Assembly: GCA_019454045.1 (NCBI GenBank)
Contig: SKCR01015026.1
Span: forward strand, 1 to 64,000
Reading direction: 5' to 3'
Source: Zanthoxylum bungeanum
Lineage: Eukaryota; Streptophyta; Magnoliopsida; Sapindales; Rutaceae
DNA: 64,000 nucleotides
Below are positions 13,021 through 25,600 of the stretch, one piece after another. The position numbers and the translations under genes were made by a program. The stretch's first letter is position 1, and every line of letters begins with the position of its first letter. The notes beneath the pieces were generated by a model. The model was not told where the DNA came from and made no database searches. It saw only the letters and a program-made list of their open reading frames with translations.

Positions 13021-16000
13021 ATGGAAGAAGATAGGATGAATAGAGAACCAAGTCTTAAGCGATTCAAATGCGAAAATATGAATAAATGTCGTTTTGCTGC
13101 TCCAATAAATAATCTTGATGATGGCTGCCTTATGCACATATTCAGCTTCTTATCCCCTATTCCAGGTTAATTTTCTTCTTTTTTTTTTTTTAATTCAAAA
13201 ATATTTTCTTTAATGTCAATTTTCAGTGTTATTATGTTCTTTGATTGTATTTTTGAGATGATTGTTGCTGGTTTTCTCAAAGTTGCATTAGGGTTTATAT
13301 TTTGCATAATGGGTTTTGCCCAATTGATCACTTTTCCTGAATTTTGATTTGCTTACATTTTTTTTTCCTGAATTTGTGAATTGGGTACTTCTATTGTTGT
13401 TATTAATGTTTTATCAACTTTGAATTCCGGCAGCATCAAAAGCTTTTGCTGCTATATTTATGGACTGAATTTCTTTTGTGCATGAGCTAGTATATGGTAT
13501 CCTCTTCATATCCTCATAGGTATATCAGATTAAAAAAAACGAGAAGATTTGATCAATTTTTTTGTCAAAGAATAAGATAATTACATCAATGTTTCTGGGT
13601 TTGAGTAGATAGTGTTGAGTAACCTTGCATATGTTTTGAGATAGTGTCGAGTAAGCTTGCCAGTTCGTTCATATCAGAGGAATCAAGTATGATAATCTCA
13701 CTTCTTAATACTGGAATTATCTCCATATTGTGTTCTAATTTTCGTAATTGTATTTATTATGATTATTTGGCATTGGGATGGATGTTTTAAATGTCTAAAA
13801 TGGTTAAATCCCAAAACAGTATTATTTCTCCCAAATGTATGTATGACATGGTTTTGTGTGATATCTTTCACAACTGCTATGGAGCTTGCAGATCGGTATA
13901 ACACCGCCCTCGTTTGCCACAGATGGCATTACTTGGCATGTCACCCTCGCATGTGGCTGCGGGTAGATCAGTCTGTTAAGGATTTATCTGAGCCTGGAGT
14001 TTTCCCTGACCTTAAGACAGCTGTATCTGTTGCAAGGTTCGTCAAGTTGCAAACTGCTTGTTTGTGATTGTTGGCATATACTAGGACTATGAAAACCTGA
14101 TCTTCACATTGTTCCTCTTAGACCCGGCGACACCATTTTAATTGCAGCAGGCGGCAATCATCGTGCCTGTAATATTCAGATAAAAAAACCACTGTGCCTG
14201 GTATGTTGCTTGTTTGTAAAACATTGTTTCATATTTGTATTTGAAAACAAAGCAGGGTGCGTCTTATTCTGTAAAATTTTTGAAGAAGCTGAATTAACTT
14301 GGTCATTATTCAATCATTTTTCATTCTCGATAGGGGATACACCCATGTAAACTATTATGCGGCTATTTCCACCTGTTATTTACACTACAGAAACGTGGTT
14401 GGCAAAACCCTATTACATTTCATGACAATTTATTTAATTAAGAAAGGAAAAATGAAAAAAAAAAAGATGCATACACTCTCTTGTACGTTTTGTGTCATTC
14501 ACTCTATCATAATTCTTATTATGTGATATATAATTATATTCTACAAAATGAGCTGCAAGATATGTTTGCTACAGGCATGTCGTTAAAATTAATTAAAAAG
14601 TGAATTGTATAAGTTATACGAGGAATGGTTATTCTTCAGAAGCTGATTCAAATTTGACATTAGGCATTTCCGGAACTAATAAATTTGGTAATATTAACTC
14701 TGACTTGAGGTAGAACTGCATATGGGTAAAATTTATTCACCTCTTAGGCTATTGCTATCTTTTGTTGTTATAATTTTTTCTTGATTTCTATTATTTCTAG
14801 TTGTAGGTTGATTGTTTCTTCTCCCGAAAAGAAAAATGAGTGAATGGTATGCTCCCGAAGAAACTAATTCCAAAATTATCCTATAAAAGAGAGACAGATT
14901 AATGGGATAGTGCATCTGGTCTCTCATGTAGATCCCATAATTATGGTTACTAGTCAAGTTCTGCATCCATTTGAATTTCATAATTTGGTCAACCAGAAAA
15001 CTTTTTTGCATGATTCTGCATCAGACAAACTCATGATCATGCGGGTTCCTATTTTGCCTTTATGAGGAAACGATCCATATATGTGATAAACGAGTTAGAT
15101 TGGGTAAAACAGCATTGTCAGAGTCGAAAATCTGCCTTCAGTACACTCATTACAGCTGGGCTAGTGTGTCTTATAATCTTATTTCCTCGGTTTCCTTTTG
15201 TATTACAATAAAATAATCACCTGTTGACGATAAAAACATGGCTTCCCACTTTCTATTATTGACTGTAAAGCAGTAGAGAGAAATAAGATCCCTATCATCT
15301 AAACGTTTTCCTTCTTTTCCTCTTCTGTCACAACTTCCAGGTTGGTGGAGGTGAGCTTCCTGATGAAACAACCCTCATCTGCTCCCGAGGCTCGGACAGG
15401 TTTGTAAACTTTCTGGTTTATATTTATTATTAGTTATATTGTTTTGTGGATATTATTTAAGATTGCATGAGCAGCCCCTTTTATATTGTTGGATTTTACC
15501 GACGGTATCTATAACTAGAGGATGCCTCTATTCAACATCAGACTTTATGCATGGTCCACAAGTAGATATATCTATTGATGTGTCATATTGAAACTTGAAA
15601 GGCATACTTTGCATGAAGAATTGTATCTTGCTATATTGATATAATAAATCAAGACATAATATGAATAATTGTGATATGCTGGCTACTCCATTTCAAGACC
15701 ATCTTGTATTTTTAAGTTGAAGCTGTTTTGTGCCAAGCCACTTTTCCTATAGATTTTGCTATCCAAAAATTTGTTGCGGGATCTGTGAAAATCACCTGCA
15801 TATTGTGTCAAGCAACAACAACATTTGGTATGCAATTATTGTTTTGTTTGAGCAGTGCCTTGGAGTTTCTATCCACGTGCAAGCTGGCAAATTTGACTGT
15901 GAAGGCAGAACTTGGTTGCTGCTTGCTCCATAGGAGTGGAAGACTAATTATAGATGGCTGCATACTTCAGTGTGAGACGAACCCGTTGGATTACCTCTCA

Positions 16001-16201
16001 TGCCCAATTGTGAGTACAGCACGTAGCTGTATTACATCTACTCCGATGAAGAGTAATGGTGATGGTGTTTCTGTTATGCAAACTCGGATTGAAGGTGGTG
16101 CAAAAGCTGTTTTGACAAGTGGGGACCTAGTGCTGCAGCGAGTTCGAGTTATATATGCTAGGACTTACCTCTATTTCTGGTTTGATGTAGACCATCAATG
16201 A
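13021..16201 (+). CDS. F-box protein of the SKIP5 type, 5 exons, complete
   Basis: Exons: 13021-13165, 13892-14036, 14122-14200, 15341-15399 and 15856-16201. They total 774 nt, 257 aa plus TGA; phases join and all sites are GT-AG. An F-box spans about residues 28-73 (INNLDDGCLMHIFSFLSPIP, then DRYNTALVCHRWHYLACHP and WLRV). It is followed by a beta-helix-like C-terminal half with PGDTILIAAGG, LELLSTCKLANL-type and HRSGRLIIDGC segments, and it ends YARTYLYFWFDVDHQ. This order matches what I recall of SKP1-interacting partner 5 (Arabidopsis SKIP5, slightly longer). F-box proteins bring substrates to SCF ubiquitin ligases; no substrate can be deduced. Exon 5 appears to lack an acidic stretch present in the Arabidopsis protein after the VSTA segment, which is a comparison from memory. 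The start was chosen as the first in-frame ATG giving a full F-box. Confidence 0.88.
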
Positions 16202-17430
16202 TGATTGTATTCATTCCCCATTTATGTAAACATATTATCCACTTTAAAGTTGCTGCTGATTTATGAATGCCCATTTATGTAGATGGTGGCTTAATTTTCA
16301 ACATATTTATGTGACCTCTTGTGATGTTTGAGCTATTATAAGAGACTAGTCTTCTTCTTCTTGCTCGAAAATTATATTATGTGCCGGGTGTATATGTCAT
16401 CTCTCTCACAGCACACCCAGCACATGATATAACACCTCCTCCTTGCTCTCGTTGCACTGGTTTCAACACTTTGAATCTCTCAAAACGTCACACTTCACAG
16501 ATATGTCTAACATGCATTAGATCGAAAATATATTTAACTAATATTTGAGCTCTGTTCTTTATTCTCCTTTTTCTATATTCCGAGGAAGAGCTAAGAGGGC
16601 TCCATAGAGTGTGGCCATATAAATCCATGAGAGTGATCACAACAACTGAATCCACTATATGTACTTGGTTTTTTTATTTTCTATTTTAATTTATGGATTA
16701 TTATATGATAATTTTTAAAATGCCAATACATAGAAATTGACTAGAAACAGCATCTCTTGTATTAATTTTAATTCTTATGTCAATGATACCAAAAGGATAT
16801 TAAATTAATGGAATAAGCTTTAAATCTATTCCACTGAGAGATATTGGCATCTAACAAAATTTTTGAGATAAAAATATCCATGTAACGAGTCTCATGGAGC
16901 TCGAACTGAGCAAATATATTAGTGATTTTGAAGGAACAAAAAGAAAACATGAGAGATGTTTTACATAGGGTTGACATTTTGACCTGTCCCGTTCCGTCCC
17001 ATTTGGGATGAGATTCGAGATAAAAAAATTTTGTCCGTTATGAACGAGACGAAACAAGATCAAAATATATTCTTATCCGTTTTATATGACCGAGACGAGA
17101 GGGAGGAGAATTGCTTTTTACCTGCTTCAGGTTTGTGACCGATCATAATGAAAAGACAAGAAAATAACTTCCAAAGAGCATCTCAAAAGCATAGCTACGT
17201 TCTGCTATGAAAATTTGAGCAACATGCAATTCAACATCATGCCGTCTGTTTGTGTGATACAAAATAAAATGTATGGCCATTCACCTTGTTACAATCACAA
17301 AATTTATCTACCATTGTTCCCCTTTCCCTCTCAGTACAGCTATTAGCCTTTTTTTTTTTTTCACTTTTGACATATTCGCCAAAAAAACCAAAATAAATAA
17401 ATCATGTTTCATTGTCTCTTCCCCCAAGTC
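16202..17430. other. Non-coding DNA downstream of the F-box gene
   Basis: 3' flank of the SKIP5-type gene and AT-rich intergenic sequence. Apart from the hairpin at 16372-16432 I see no gene or clear repeat. Confidence 0.5.
16372..16432. repeat. 20-bp inverted repeat (hairpin)
   Basis: Arms at 16372-16391 and 16413-16432 (TTATATTATGTGCCGGGTGT against its complement, two mismatches) enclose a 21-nt CT-rich loop. It lies about 170 bp after the stop codon of the F-box gene, so it may be in or near the 3'UTR. It could equally be a MITE remnant. Confidence 0.6.
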
Positions 17431-17611
17431 TTTTTTTTTTTTTTTAATTATTGGAAATCCCGCCACCAAACCACCATTTCCGAACTTAAGCGGAGCAGAT
17501 AAAACCCCCAGCTGTCCTAGACTCTTACAAGAAATACACTCTAATTTCGAACCCAGAATCTCAAAGTCATATCCTAAGCCCTACACCACCAAACCACGCC
17601 TCCTTAGAGAC
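17431..17611 (-). mobile_element. tRNA-derived SINE, minus strand
   Basis: A poly(T) run (17431-17445) followed by the complement of the same SINE body as at 9.5 kb (GGAAATCCCGCC..., CTTAAGCGGAGCAG). Target-site duplications are CTTCCCCCAAGTC (17418-17430) and CTTCCCCAAGTC (17612-17623), one base different in length. It lies just 5' of the hAT remnant. Confidence 0.85.
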
Positions 17612-17718
17612 CTTCCCCAAGTCATTTTCCAGCATCAGCACAGTTGCAAATTCAAATTTCTCAATCCAACACCAATGTACTTTCTATAAAATAAAAATAA
17701 TGATGATAATTTGCTAAT

Positions 17719-18306
17719 ATGGTGCGATCAATTGGAAATTTTGGCCGTGGACTAAAACCACCGACAACATATGAGTTATCAACAACTATACTGAAAAAGG
17801 AATTAGAAAATACGAAGGAAATTGTTGATGAAGTAAAGAAAACATAGAGCCAAACAGGGGTGAGCATTATGTCGGATGGGTGGAAGGATATGAGAGGAAG
17901 ACAATTGATAAACTTCCTTGGGAACTATCCGTTTGGGACTATTTTTATTAAATCTGTGGATGTTAGTGATGTAGTGAAGGATGCAAATTTATTGTTCAAC
18001 ATGCTTGATGATGTTGTCGAAGAAGTAGGCGAAAACATTGTGATTCAAGTGATTGCAGATAATACATCCAATTATAAGAAAGCGGGTGAACTTTTAATGG
18101 AAAAGAGGAAACGATTGTGGTGGACGCCGTGTGCGGCGCATTGTATTGATTTAATGCTTGAAGATATTGGAAAGCTACCACAACAAGTGGATGAAGACAA
18201 TACAAGTGAATGAGGTTCTTTGGAGGATGACACATCTGATGATGAGAGAGATTTTGACCCAAGCTTCAAGCCGCTAGATACAAATGATAGCTTATTTAGG
18301 GATTAG
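17719..18306 (+). pseudogene. hAT-family transposase remnant (DUF659 region), broken
   Basis: A single frame of 196 codons runs MVRSIGNFGRGLKPPTTYEL..., an in-frame TAG near 17845, then SIMSDGWKDMRGRQLINFL, IQVIADNTSNYKKAGELL and WWTPCAAHCIDLMLEDIGK, a TGA at 18211-18213, then a C-terminal piece DDTSDDERDFDPSFKPLD. The SDGW, DN(T/A)SNY and CAAHC-DLMLEDI motifs are typical of plant hAT transposases with DUF659. The rest of the catalytic core and the hATC dimerisation domain are deleted. A GC-rich tail (18420-18480, GCCTCGCCGCCTCGCGCCTC) ends in TTTTTAAACATTG at about 18500, resembling hAT terminal repeats seen near 25 and 41 kb. Confidence 0.8.
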
Positions 18307-18773
18307 TTATCAATAGTTTTTTGAACATATTATGAATTATGAAGAAATGAATGTATTTTGGATTTAACATGTTTTTATTATTATGATATTACTATTTTGA
18401 TTATTATTCTGATGTTTTGGATCGAGACGCCCGCCTCGCCGCCTCGCGCCTCAATGGCCGGCCGCCTCGAGGCGCCGCCACGTATTTTTAAACATTGGAA
18501 AATAGAGCGAAGATTAAATCAAGTCGAGCTCGAAGATGATACACCAAGTAACAACATTCACTTATCTTTGAATTGTTTTCAATCTCAAGATGGAACAGTT
18601 GCAGTATCAATTAAATTTATTGGAATCATAACAATCAGACACTAAAATATTGATCATTGCGTCAATTAACATATTATCTTCATTTTTTTTAAAAAAAATA
18701 AACAAGTAATAATTTTCCACCATAGCATTGGCACAAAAAGAATACTTACTCGATGTATGATACAAACTGAGTA
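18307..18773. other. 3' tail of the hAT remnant and intergenic DNA
   Basis: Contains the GC-rich terminal segment of the hAT remnant up to about 18500, then AT-rich sequence leading to the 3' end of the eIF2B-like locus. No gene seen. Confidence 0.5.
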
Positions 18774-21572
18774 TTATGAAATCAAATTCCCAGCAGTAGC
18801 TCTTCGCTGCACAACCAAGTCATCAGCCGAGTAATAATCAGCAATTAGCCGATACATGTACGAAGGATTGTGCCCGCCCCTGTGAGGTACAAAAATTAGC
18901 AGACCAGATTCTGGTACTCTAAATAATGGGAAACAATTGGTTATACCATTTCCATTTGATTTCAGGGTACATGCTAGTCTGCATTGCAACAAGTAATCTC
19001 AACAAAAATAAAATTTAATACAGCATAGAATAAAAACACACAAGTTGTGGATTTTTCTCTGAAGAACCATGCTAAAAAGCAGTTGAACTTACGTGTCAGT
19101 ACTAAACAGACTAACAAGTTTTGGTGGAACATAATCAAATGTTGGATTGACAACATGAAGAAGAGGGGAACCAGTGCTACTTCCAAAATCCATCCAGTCT
19201 GAGAATTCTCCAAAATCCAGAGAATTCGGGATTGTGCGGATACAGGGGCATAACTGTCACATAGCCCAAACAAAATTTAACAAAAAGACCACACCAAGGA
19301 CCGGAACTGAAGTACCAGAGTTTGATGACTCACATCCAACAAAAAAGTTACTATGTAGAACTTTTTTTAAACTTAAAACCAATATGGATATAAATATACA
19401 GCACTGAAAATGTTGATGCAGCGACAGAATTTAATGGAAACCACACGAGATATTAATGGTATAAAGAATATGAGCTTTTACATCCACATACTATCTCATT
19501 AACATATTTGCATCTCACAAATACCATGTCTTACATTAGTGACAAGTTTTCATCTATAATTCTATATCCTATCCTAATTCTATATCCTATCTGACATTGA
19601 AGTTTGCTCCAAATGATTATCTGAGCACCCTTAAGTCCACTTCAAGTCATTAACAAATCAATATTTAGGAGTGGCAGTTAAAGAAAACAGAGCAGGCTTT
19701 CTTATTTTCACTAAATTTTCTAGCCAAGTAGCACCAAATTACCTTGTGACTACCGGCAAGAACAACAAAAGGGACAGCATGCTTCTGAGCTGCAAGTGCA
19801 ACTAAATTCATCCCAACAGGCGCTATAACCCCACCATTGGCCATGACAGCGTGAGCTCCAACTATAACCTTCACATTGCAAATTTCTAGATCAAGATAAA
19901 AACAGTTCAGGAAATCCAATGCTAATTATGAAAATGGCCCAAACATACCATGTTTACTCGGGAAATCATGGCAAAAACTATAGTCAGTTATCAGTGTGGT
20001 CCGTAAACCTCTAGCAACCAACTCTTTTGCAAGCAGATGGCCCTGATACCTATAAAACAAGTTATGTTTGAAGTTTGTGCAACAGTTGCTATTTGTTGCT
20101 TGCAAAGAAACTTTTCTCTTGCAGCTGAAGTCAATGGGGCTGAGCAACTGATGACCCCAGTGGCTGACACAGAAAGGCAGAAGGATGTGGAACCTGGGAT
20201 AGAAGCTTCAGAGGGAAGGTGTCACGAGGGATAGGTGGAAGCTTATGGGCCTGGGGCTGAGCAGATATGACAATAGAAGAATCTTGTTATCAAATGTTTC
20301 CTATTTGTTAATTTTATTTTTGCTGATAGAAGTTTGTTAGGGGAGTGTGTGCTCTATGGCTGGGCCTGTTGGGAAGTCATGATTATTATTGGATTTTGTA
20401 ATTTTTTCTGTTAGAGAATGGGATAGGAGCTGTAGCATACTAAATAAAGTTAAAAACTTTGTCTCCTGGATTATCTTTTGGCTTTTGAATGAACATAGAA
20501 TTCCTGTTGATTCATTGATTGTTTCTCTATTAATTACAAACGCTGCTTTTCAAATCAGTGCTCCTATCAGTCATCTACTTCTGCCTTGTCATCAGTTTTC
20601 AGAAACAGTCTAAATGCATCCTCTTGAATGTTTGTTTTGCCTAATGGCAAGATGGGCATAAGCAGACATTTCACAATTTCTCAAAATTGACTTCACTGGT
20701 TTTAAGGCAAAACACAATGGGGTAAATGATTTTCTTTCCAAAATAAATTAAGTAGATAGTCCTTGCAACAGCAACATGCAAGTGCACAAACAGAGGACGA
20801 GTGATACTTCAAGACTAGTATCAATGCTTGTAATGTATTAATCAAATATGATGAATGATGAGATGTGCCCTACTTTTTACTACTCCAGAACAGCTCAACT
20901 ACTTTTTACTCTTCATTTTCCATGATTTTTTCATGAAACAAGCACTAACTTGAGCGTCATAGTGCCTATTGCAAGTGCCGAACGGACGCTTGGAGCTTTG
21001 GAAGTTTGAAGACCACAAAGTACAATTTGGTCATTTCAGGTTTCATTATAGTAACTGGAGAATGCTAGATTATACAAAATTATGCACACTGTTTTTGCTT
21101 AAGAAGCATAATAATAGCTACTTACCAGCATTTCGATAAAAATCAAATCAGCTGATAAAAGTGATGGTTCTAAGGCTCCTATTTAAACAAACATTATGAT
21201 GACATTTAAAAAAAAAAAAAAAAAAATTCTAAATAACTAACATAACTAAGCCCCATCCTGTTATTTATGCAACTGCGAACTAATAATCAAGAAAACAAAC
21301 CTACAGGATTAGCAGAAATTAGCTGCTCGCCAGCAGCCTTGAGAGCATCAATTAAAGCCCCAGACTGGTCTGTGTACCGCACGCGCTGCTGCGAAATCAC
21401 AGAGCGAAGCAACTCCGCCGTCTGCCTCGCTGTTGCCTGCGAGCCCTCAATCTTACTGCCACCACAAAACAAACAAAAACAAAAAAAAAAAAACCTGTTT
21501 TGACACTCGAAAACGTCACCGTTTTTTAAGCTTGTTAAGAAAGTCATTGACAAGAGCCTGCGTGTCGGGCAT
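18774..21572 (-). pseudogene. eIF2B beta-subunit gene copy, centre deleted and frameshifted
   Basis: Minus-strand exon pieces, 5' to 3': 21572-21520 (MPDTQALVNDFLNKLKKR), 21455-21301 (KIEGSQATARQTAELLRSVI...LISANPV), 20049-19949 (YQGHLLAKELVARGLRTTLITD, then VFAMISRVNM in another frame), 19868-19743 (VIVGAHAVMANGGVIAPVG...FVVLAGSHK), 19253-19093 (LCPCIRTIPNSLDFGEFSDW...FDYVPPKLVSLFSTD) and 18879-18774 (TGGHNPSYMYRLIADYYSAD..., stop). These match the two ends of eIF2B-beta, a subunit of the guanine-exchange factor that reloads eIF2 with GTP in cytosolic translation initiation. Splice sites and phases are otherwise kept. About 170 residues that should lie between the second and third pieces are not found between 20050 and 21300. 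The 101-nt exon at 19949-20049 is two bases short: after ITD the frame shifts before VFAMISR. It therefore cannot encode the full subunit. Confidence 0.78.
20050..21300. other. Foreign-looking DNA where eIF2B-beta middle exons should be
   Basis: No eIF2B-beta residues can be read on the minus strand here. One exon-like minus piece at 21178-21126 has an acceptor and a GTAAG donor and joins in phase (ALEPSLLSADLIFIEML). A second open piece at about 21045-20945 reads DQIVLCGLQTSKAPSVRSAL. I recognise neither as eIF2B. A poly(A) run is at 21210-21226. The 20.1-20.6 kb part is unassigned. Confidence 0.4.
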
Positions 21573-22682
21573 GATATATATTATGACCGATGTCACCTGG
21601 ATCGACAATAAGAGTTTAATCATTTTCCAGGTTAAGAAACAGAAGCGGAAAAATTCAATTAATTCAATCAAATAAAGAAAAACGAAATGAAAATCAACAA
21701 ATTTTCACCTGAAATGAAATATGATCTTGATACCTGCTTGTTTTGTTTGGTGAATGAATGTATTTACGTTTGGGTTATAATCCAAAATGTGGAGATCCGG
21801 GCCTTCGGATCCGGATCTTAATGGGCCCTTTTAGCTCTTATAGTTTTCATATTTCATAATATATATATACAATTTCATTTTAATTTTACTAATCATTTGA
21901 TACTATTTTTGTAATTTATTTTTTAAAAAAAATTCATTTCTAAGTGATGTTGTCATTCATGATTCTTTTAGTTGATGATGATGCCATTGAATTGAATGCA
22001 TTAAAAATTCTCTCTTTTTTTTAATTTTTACATTATATTCCCCTTCTCCTTGGTTTTTCTTCTATTTTTGCTTAGCTGTGTACTGTATTTTAATAATATT
22101 ATAACGTGTGTTTTTATTTCCATTATGAGCATTTAAATTATTTTGAGATTTTCTACTATTTAATATTTCTCTATGATTAAGTTTTTTTTTTTTTTTTTTA
22201 AATTAGGGAAATTATCAGAAAACTTTAAAAATGTCAATTTTTACTGTACTCTCAAAATTTTAATTAATGTACTAATTTACACCTAAAAACTTTTGAGTGT
22301 AGAATTAAATTTATTTCAAGTTTTCAAATATTTTCATACCGGATATAAAAGTAATAATTTCCCTTAAAGTGGCAGTGCAGTTGATTGAAATATATTTAAG
22401 ATAGATATTAAAATTGTAGGCATAGAAAGTCGTGGCCCCATTCCTCATGTGATGTACATATGCAATTTTGCAAAGAGAGTATGCTTTTTCTACATATCAA
22501 AAAAAAAAAACATGAACCAGAAGACACAGACTGACATGCAATTTTGCAAAGAGAATAAGCTTTCATACAAATACATGAACCAGAAGACTGGACTACCAAT
22601 AAATAAGATAAAACCTCGACTAACAGCTACTACAGCAAAAACATGGTAGAAACAAGCTACAAGAGAGAAAATCACTTCTCCT
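21573..22682. other. Intergenic DNA between eIF2B-beta remnant and SINA gene
   Basis: AT-rich with homopolymer runs (poly-T near 22181-22199). TGGGCCC near 21823-21829 lies about 250 bp upstream of the eIF2B-like start codon. A short direct repeat GACATGCAATTTTGCAAAGAGA-like pair occurs near 22461 and 22535. No gene seen; the 3' end of the SINA transcript should fall just below 22683. Confidence 0.45.
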
Positions 22683-25600
22683 TTACTGTTCTTTCCAAAT
22701 TCTACCTGTAACCCTAAGCTTCAATTCTTTCCTATCTCCCCCAGAGAAGAATAGAGCCATGTTGCGTTGGATAATGAGACCATCAAAACTGTCGCGGACC
22801 TTTTTGTGGCTGTCTCGTATGCTTCTAGGCACACCTTGCCATGTCATCTTCCTCCCATTACCACCCACTTCTAGACTGTAGCTGTAATTCTTTGCTTCAT
22901 TATCGTCACCCATAAACCGCAAGAATGCTATGTAGACAGGAGCCATACCGAGCTGGAAGGCTTCAAAATGCAGACAGAAGTACTGACCAAAGCAACTGAA
23001 AACCTAAATGATGAGAAAAAGGAATTCAGACAATCAATACTCTCAAAACTTTGTTAGAGTTTTCACTTTAACAAATCAATAGTACTACAAAATTCTAAAA
23101 AAGAATATACAAAGGAAACAACTGCCCCTCCACAACAGACTAACAATTTAATAAAAAAAAAACTAATGGCAAAACTGGCATAGCCCCTCTTAGGTCCCTC
23201 TATTAATAATTTGGCGATTTTGATTCACTATGGTCTTAGTAAACGGTAGTTTAACACAGTCTTTGAAACAAACAGTAAGTCATATATTAGCAATAAACAA
23301 AAGAACGGTTCTGTCCTTCTAGGACGCTGTAAACCGGCTTTACAAGATTTACGAATATCCAATTTATATGTCAGTAAGAATAAAAAGTTAATTCTTCTCT
23401 GCAATAGAAAATCCAGGAACGACAACATGATGAGACAAAGAAAGCGCACAAGTACCGTTAACATCCATGTGGCATTCTCAACCTCATGTGGATTTGCTTT
23501 GACATAACGGTGGTTGAAAGTACTGCCATTGTGCATGTCAACTTTGTGATCATCTTTCAAATGGGACACCAGATAAGGAATATCACCCATTACTGTACAT
23601 TCTGATCCAGCGTAAGGGCAGTTATAGGGCCTAAAAACACATTGTGACTCGTGTTTTAGCTTGCTGTAATATGGATATATGCCCACGCAGCCGTAACTCT
23701 GATATTTACATGGAAGCTCGAGAGATGCAGCCACCTTCTCCAGAGCAAGACATCTGATGTTACCAAGTTCATGCCTGCAAGTGGGGCATCGATTGTGCAC
23801 CCGAGGCTTGCAACCAGAACACAAAGTGTGCCCATTTGAACACTGCAACAAGAAAAGAATGTCAATGGAGAGAAAAATATAACATTCTATTGAGATTCAT
23901 ATCATAACACAAGAACAAAGAACCTGCAATAATTAAATTCAAAACCCATTCCAAGTGCAGTATAGAAGAACTTTGCTTTGACATTTGTAGCAGTTAAAGG
24001 GGGTGAGTGTGTAACAAATGGTGTGGTTAGTGAAAACTGTGTGTTTGGAAGCACCTCCTCATCTGTTGGCTAAAAAGCCTTCTAACCAACAAATGGTTTG
24101 ACGTAACACAAACAGAAACTTTTTGGTGTACTCAGTAAGTCAATTTTCACTAAGCTCATATACGCACACACTGTTTTCTGTATAGGTCTACCACCAGCCA
24201 CTGTTAGGTTTGCCCACTAAAAATGCAGCAAGTAATTGCAAGATGAAACTGATGACTTATATTCTAATCCCGAACTAAATATCATGAACAATAATTGATA
24301 GCCTTTTGAGTTACGAAAATAAACATGCCTGTTTCTGTTGTGTTCCGTATCCACATAAAATACAATTTTACGTCAATTAGCATTTTTGTCCACTTCTGTT
24401 TATCTTCCTAATGCAGTACTTCTGATGAAACCTCTATTATTTGTCCACTTCTCGTACCTCTATTATATATATATAGGGAGAGAATCAAGTCCGGATCACA
24501 CTAAAAGACAAAAAAAAATACATATTTCGATGCATTGAAAACTGTTTTTTTTTTTAAATCTTTTAGCGTCTCGAAATGCGTGTTTTTTGTCTTTTAGTTT
24601 GGTCCTCACTGTACTCGGTCAAGACGTCCTAACCGGATTCTATTTATATATATATATATATATGCATGTAGATGGTTCGACTAAGGCTTGTCACATACTA
24701 ACTAAGTAATATGATAGGTGGTAATGTGACTACGGGTCATTGCTACTGATGACTTTGACAACAAGGAGCAAAGATAGCTCTAGAAATATTTTAGGTGATC
24801 ATGGCCAAGGTTCGAAAACTCGGTATGCGGAGCGAGGCGGCTCACCCGTGTGAGGCAAGGCAGGCAGGCTCAAGGCAGTCGAGGCGACAGCCTCAATCCA
24901 AACACGAAAAAAATTAAAAGCATCAAAATAAATCATCGACAACAAATCTATATCAATTAATACATAAAATCATCCATCGATTCGACTTGGGAGTCCCGAT
25001 CCAAAACGCAATTAAACAAATAAAATAAAATGGGGCTTTCAGTTTCTGGTTTATGAAGAAGTGAAGATGAAGGTGCAATGATTAAAGATGTGACTAAAAG
25101 AGTAACAGAGGAAGGAGAAAGAGAAAAGAAAAGAAACAGTTGATTTAAATAAAAAGTAGAAAGGGTCACAAATTGTCCAGCATTTTCTAAATTACCAAGG
25201 GTGTATATGTCTTTTTGTATGTCTTTTTATCAAATAAGTTGCATGGTCTATAATTAAATTGTTTGTTATGTCATCATCAGTGCCAAAGAAGCTAAGTTTT
25301 TGGATTTCAAGGGTCCAGTTCTCATTTTTCTTGATTAAAAAAAAATTAAAGAATATCTAATAACTTTAAATAATTTCATAAATAATTATACTCTTAAATA
25401 TCTTATATTAACGATTAATAATTTTATTTTAGATCAAAATCATCTTATAAATTTGTATTACACAGTGTTCTAAAATGCGCTAGGCGCTAGTCGGGCGGCG
25501 ACCCAACGCCTAGCGCCTAGAGCGCCTAGTCGGGGCCTAGACGGTTAATCGGAAATTGAGAATTTCTATAATTAGGTTTAAGATTTGGTATGATTTGGAG

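Noticed and set aside
15728..15855. Upstream extension of the last SKIP5 open frame
   Set aside because: This is intron; the homologous protein begins at the acceptor at 15856 and the preceding exon joins in phase there.
18974..19273. 99-codon minus-strand open frame near the eIF2B-like exon
   Set aside because: It reads the exon at 19253-19093 in the wrong frame; the eIF2B frame gives FDYVPPKLVSLF.
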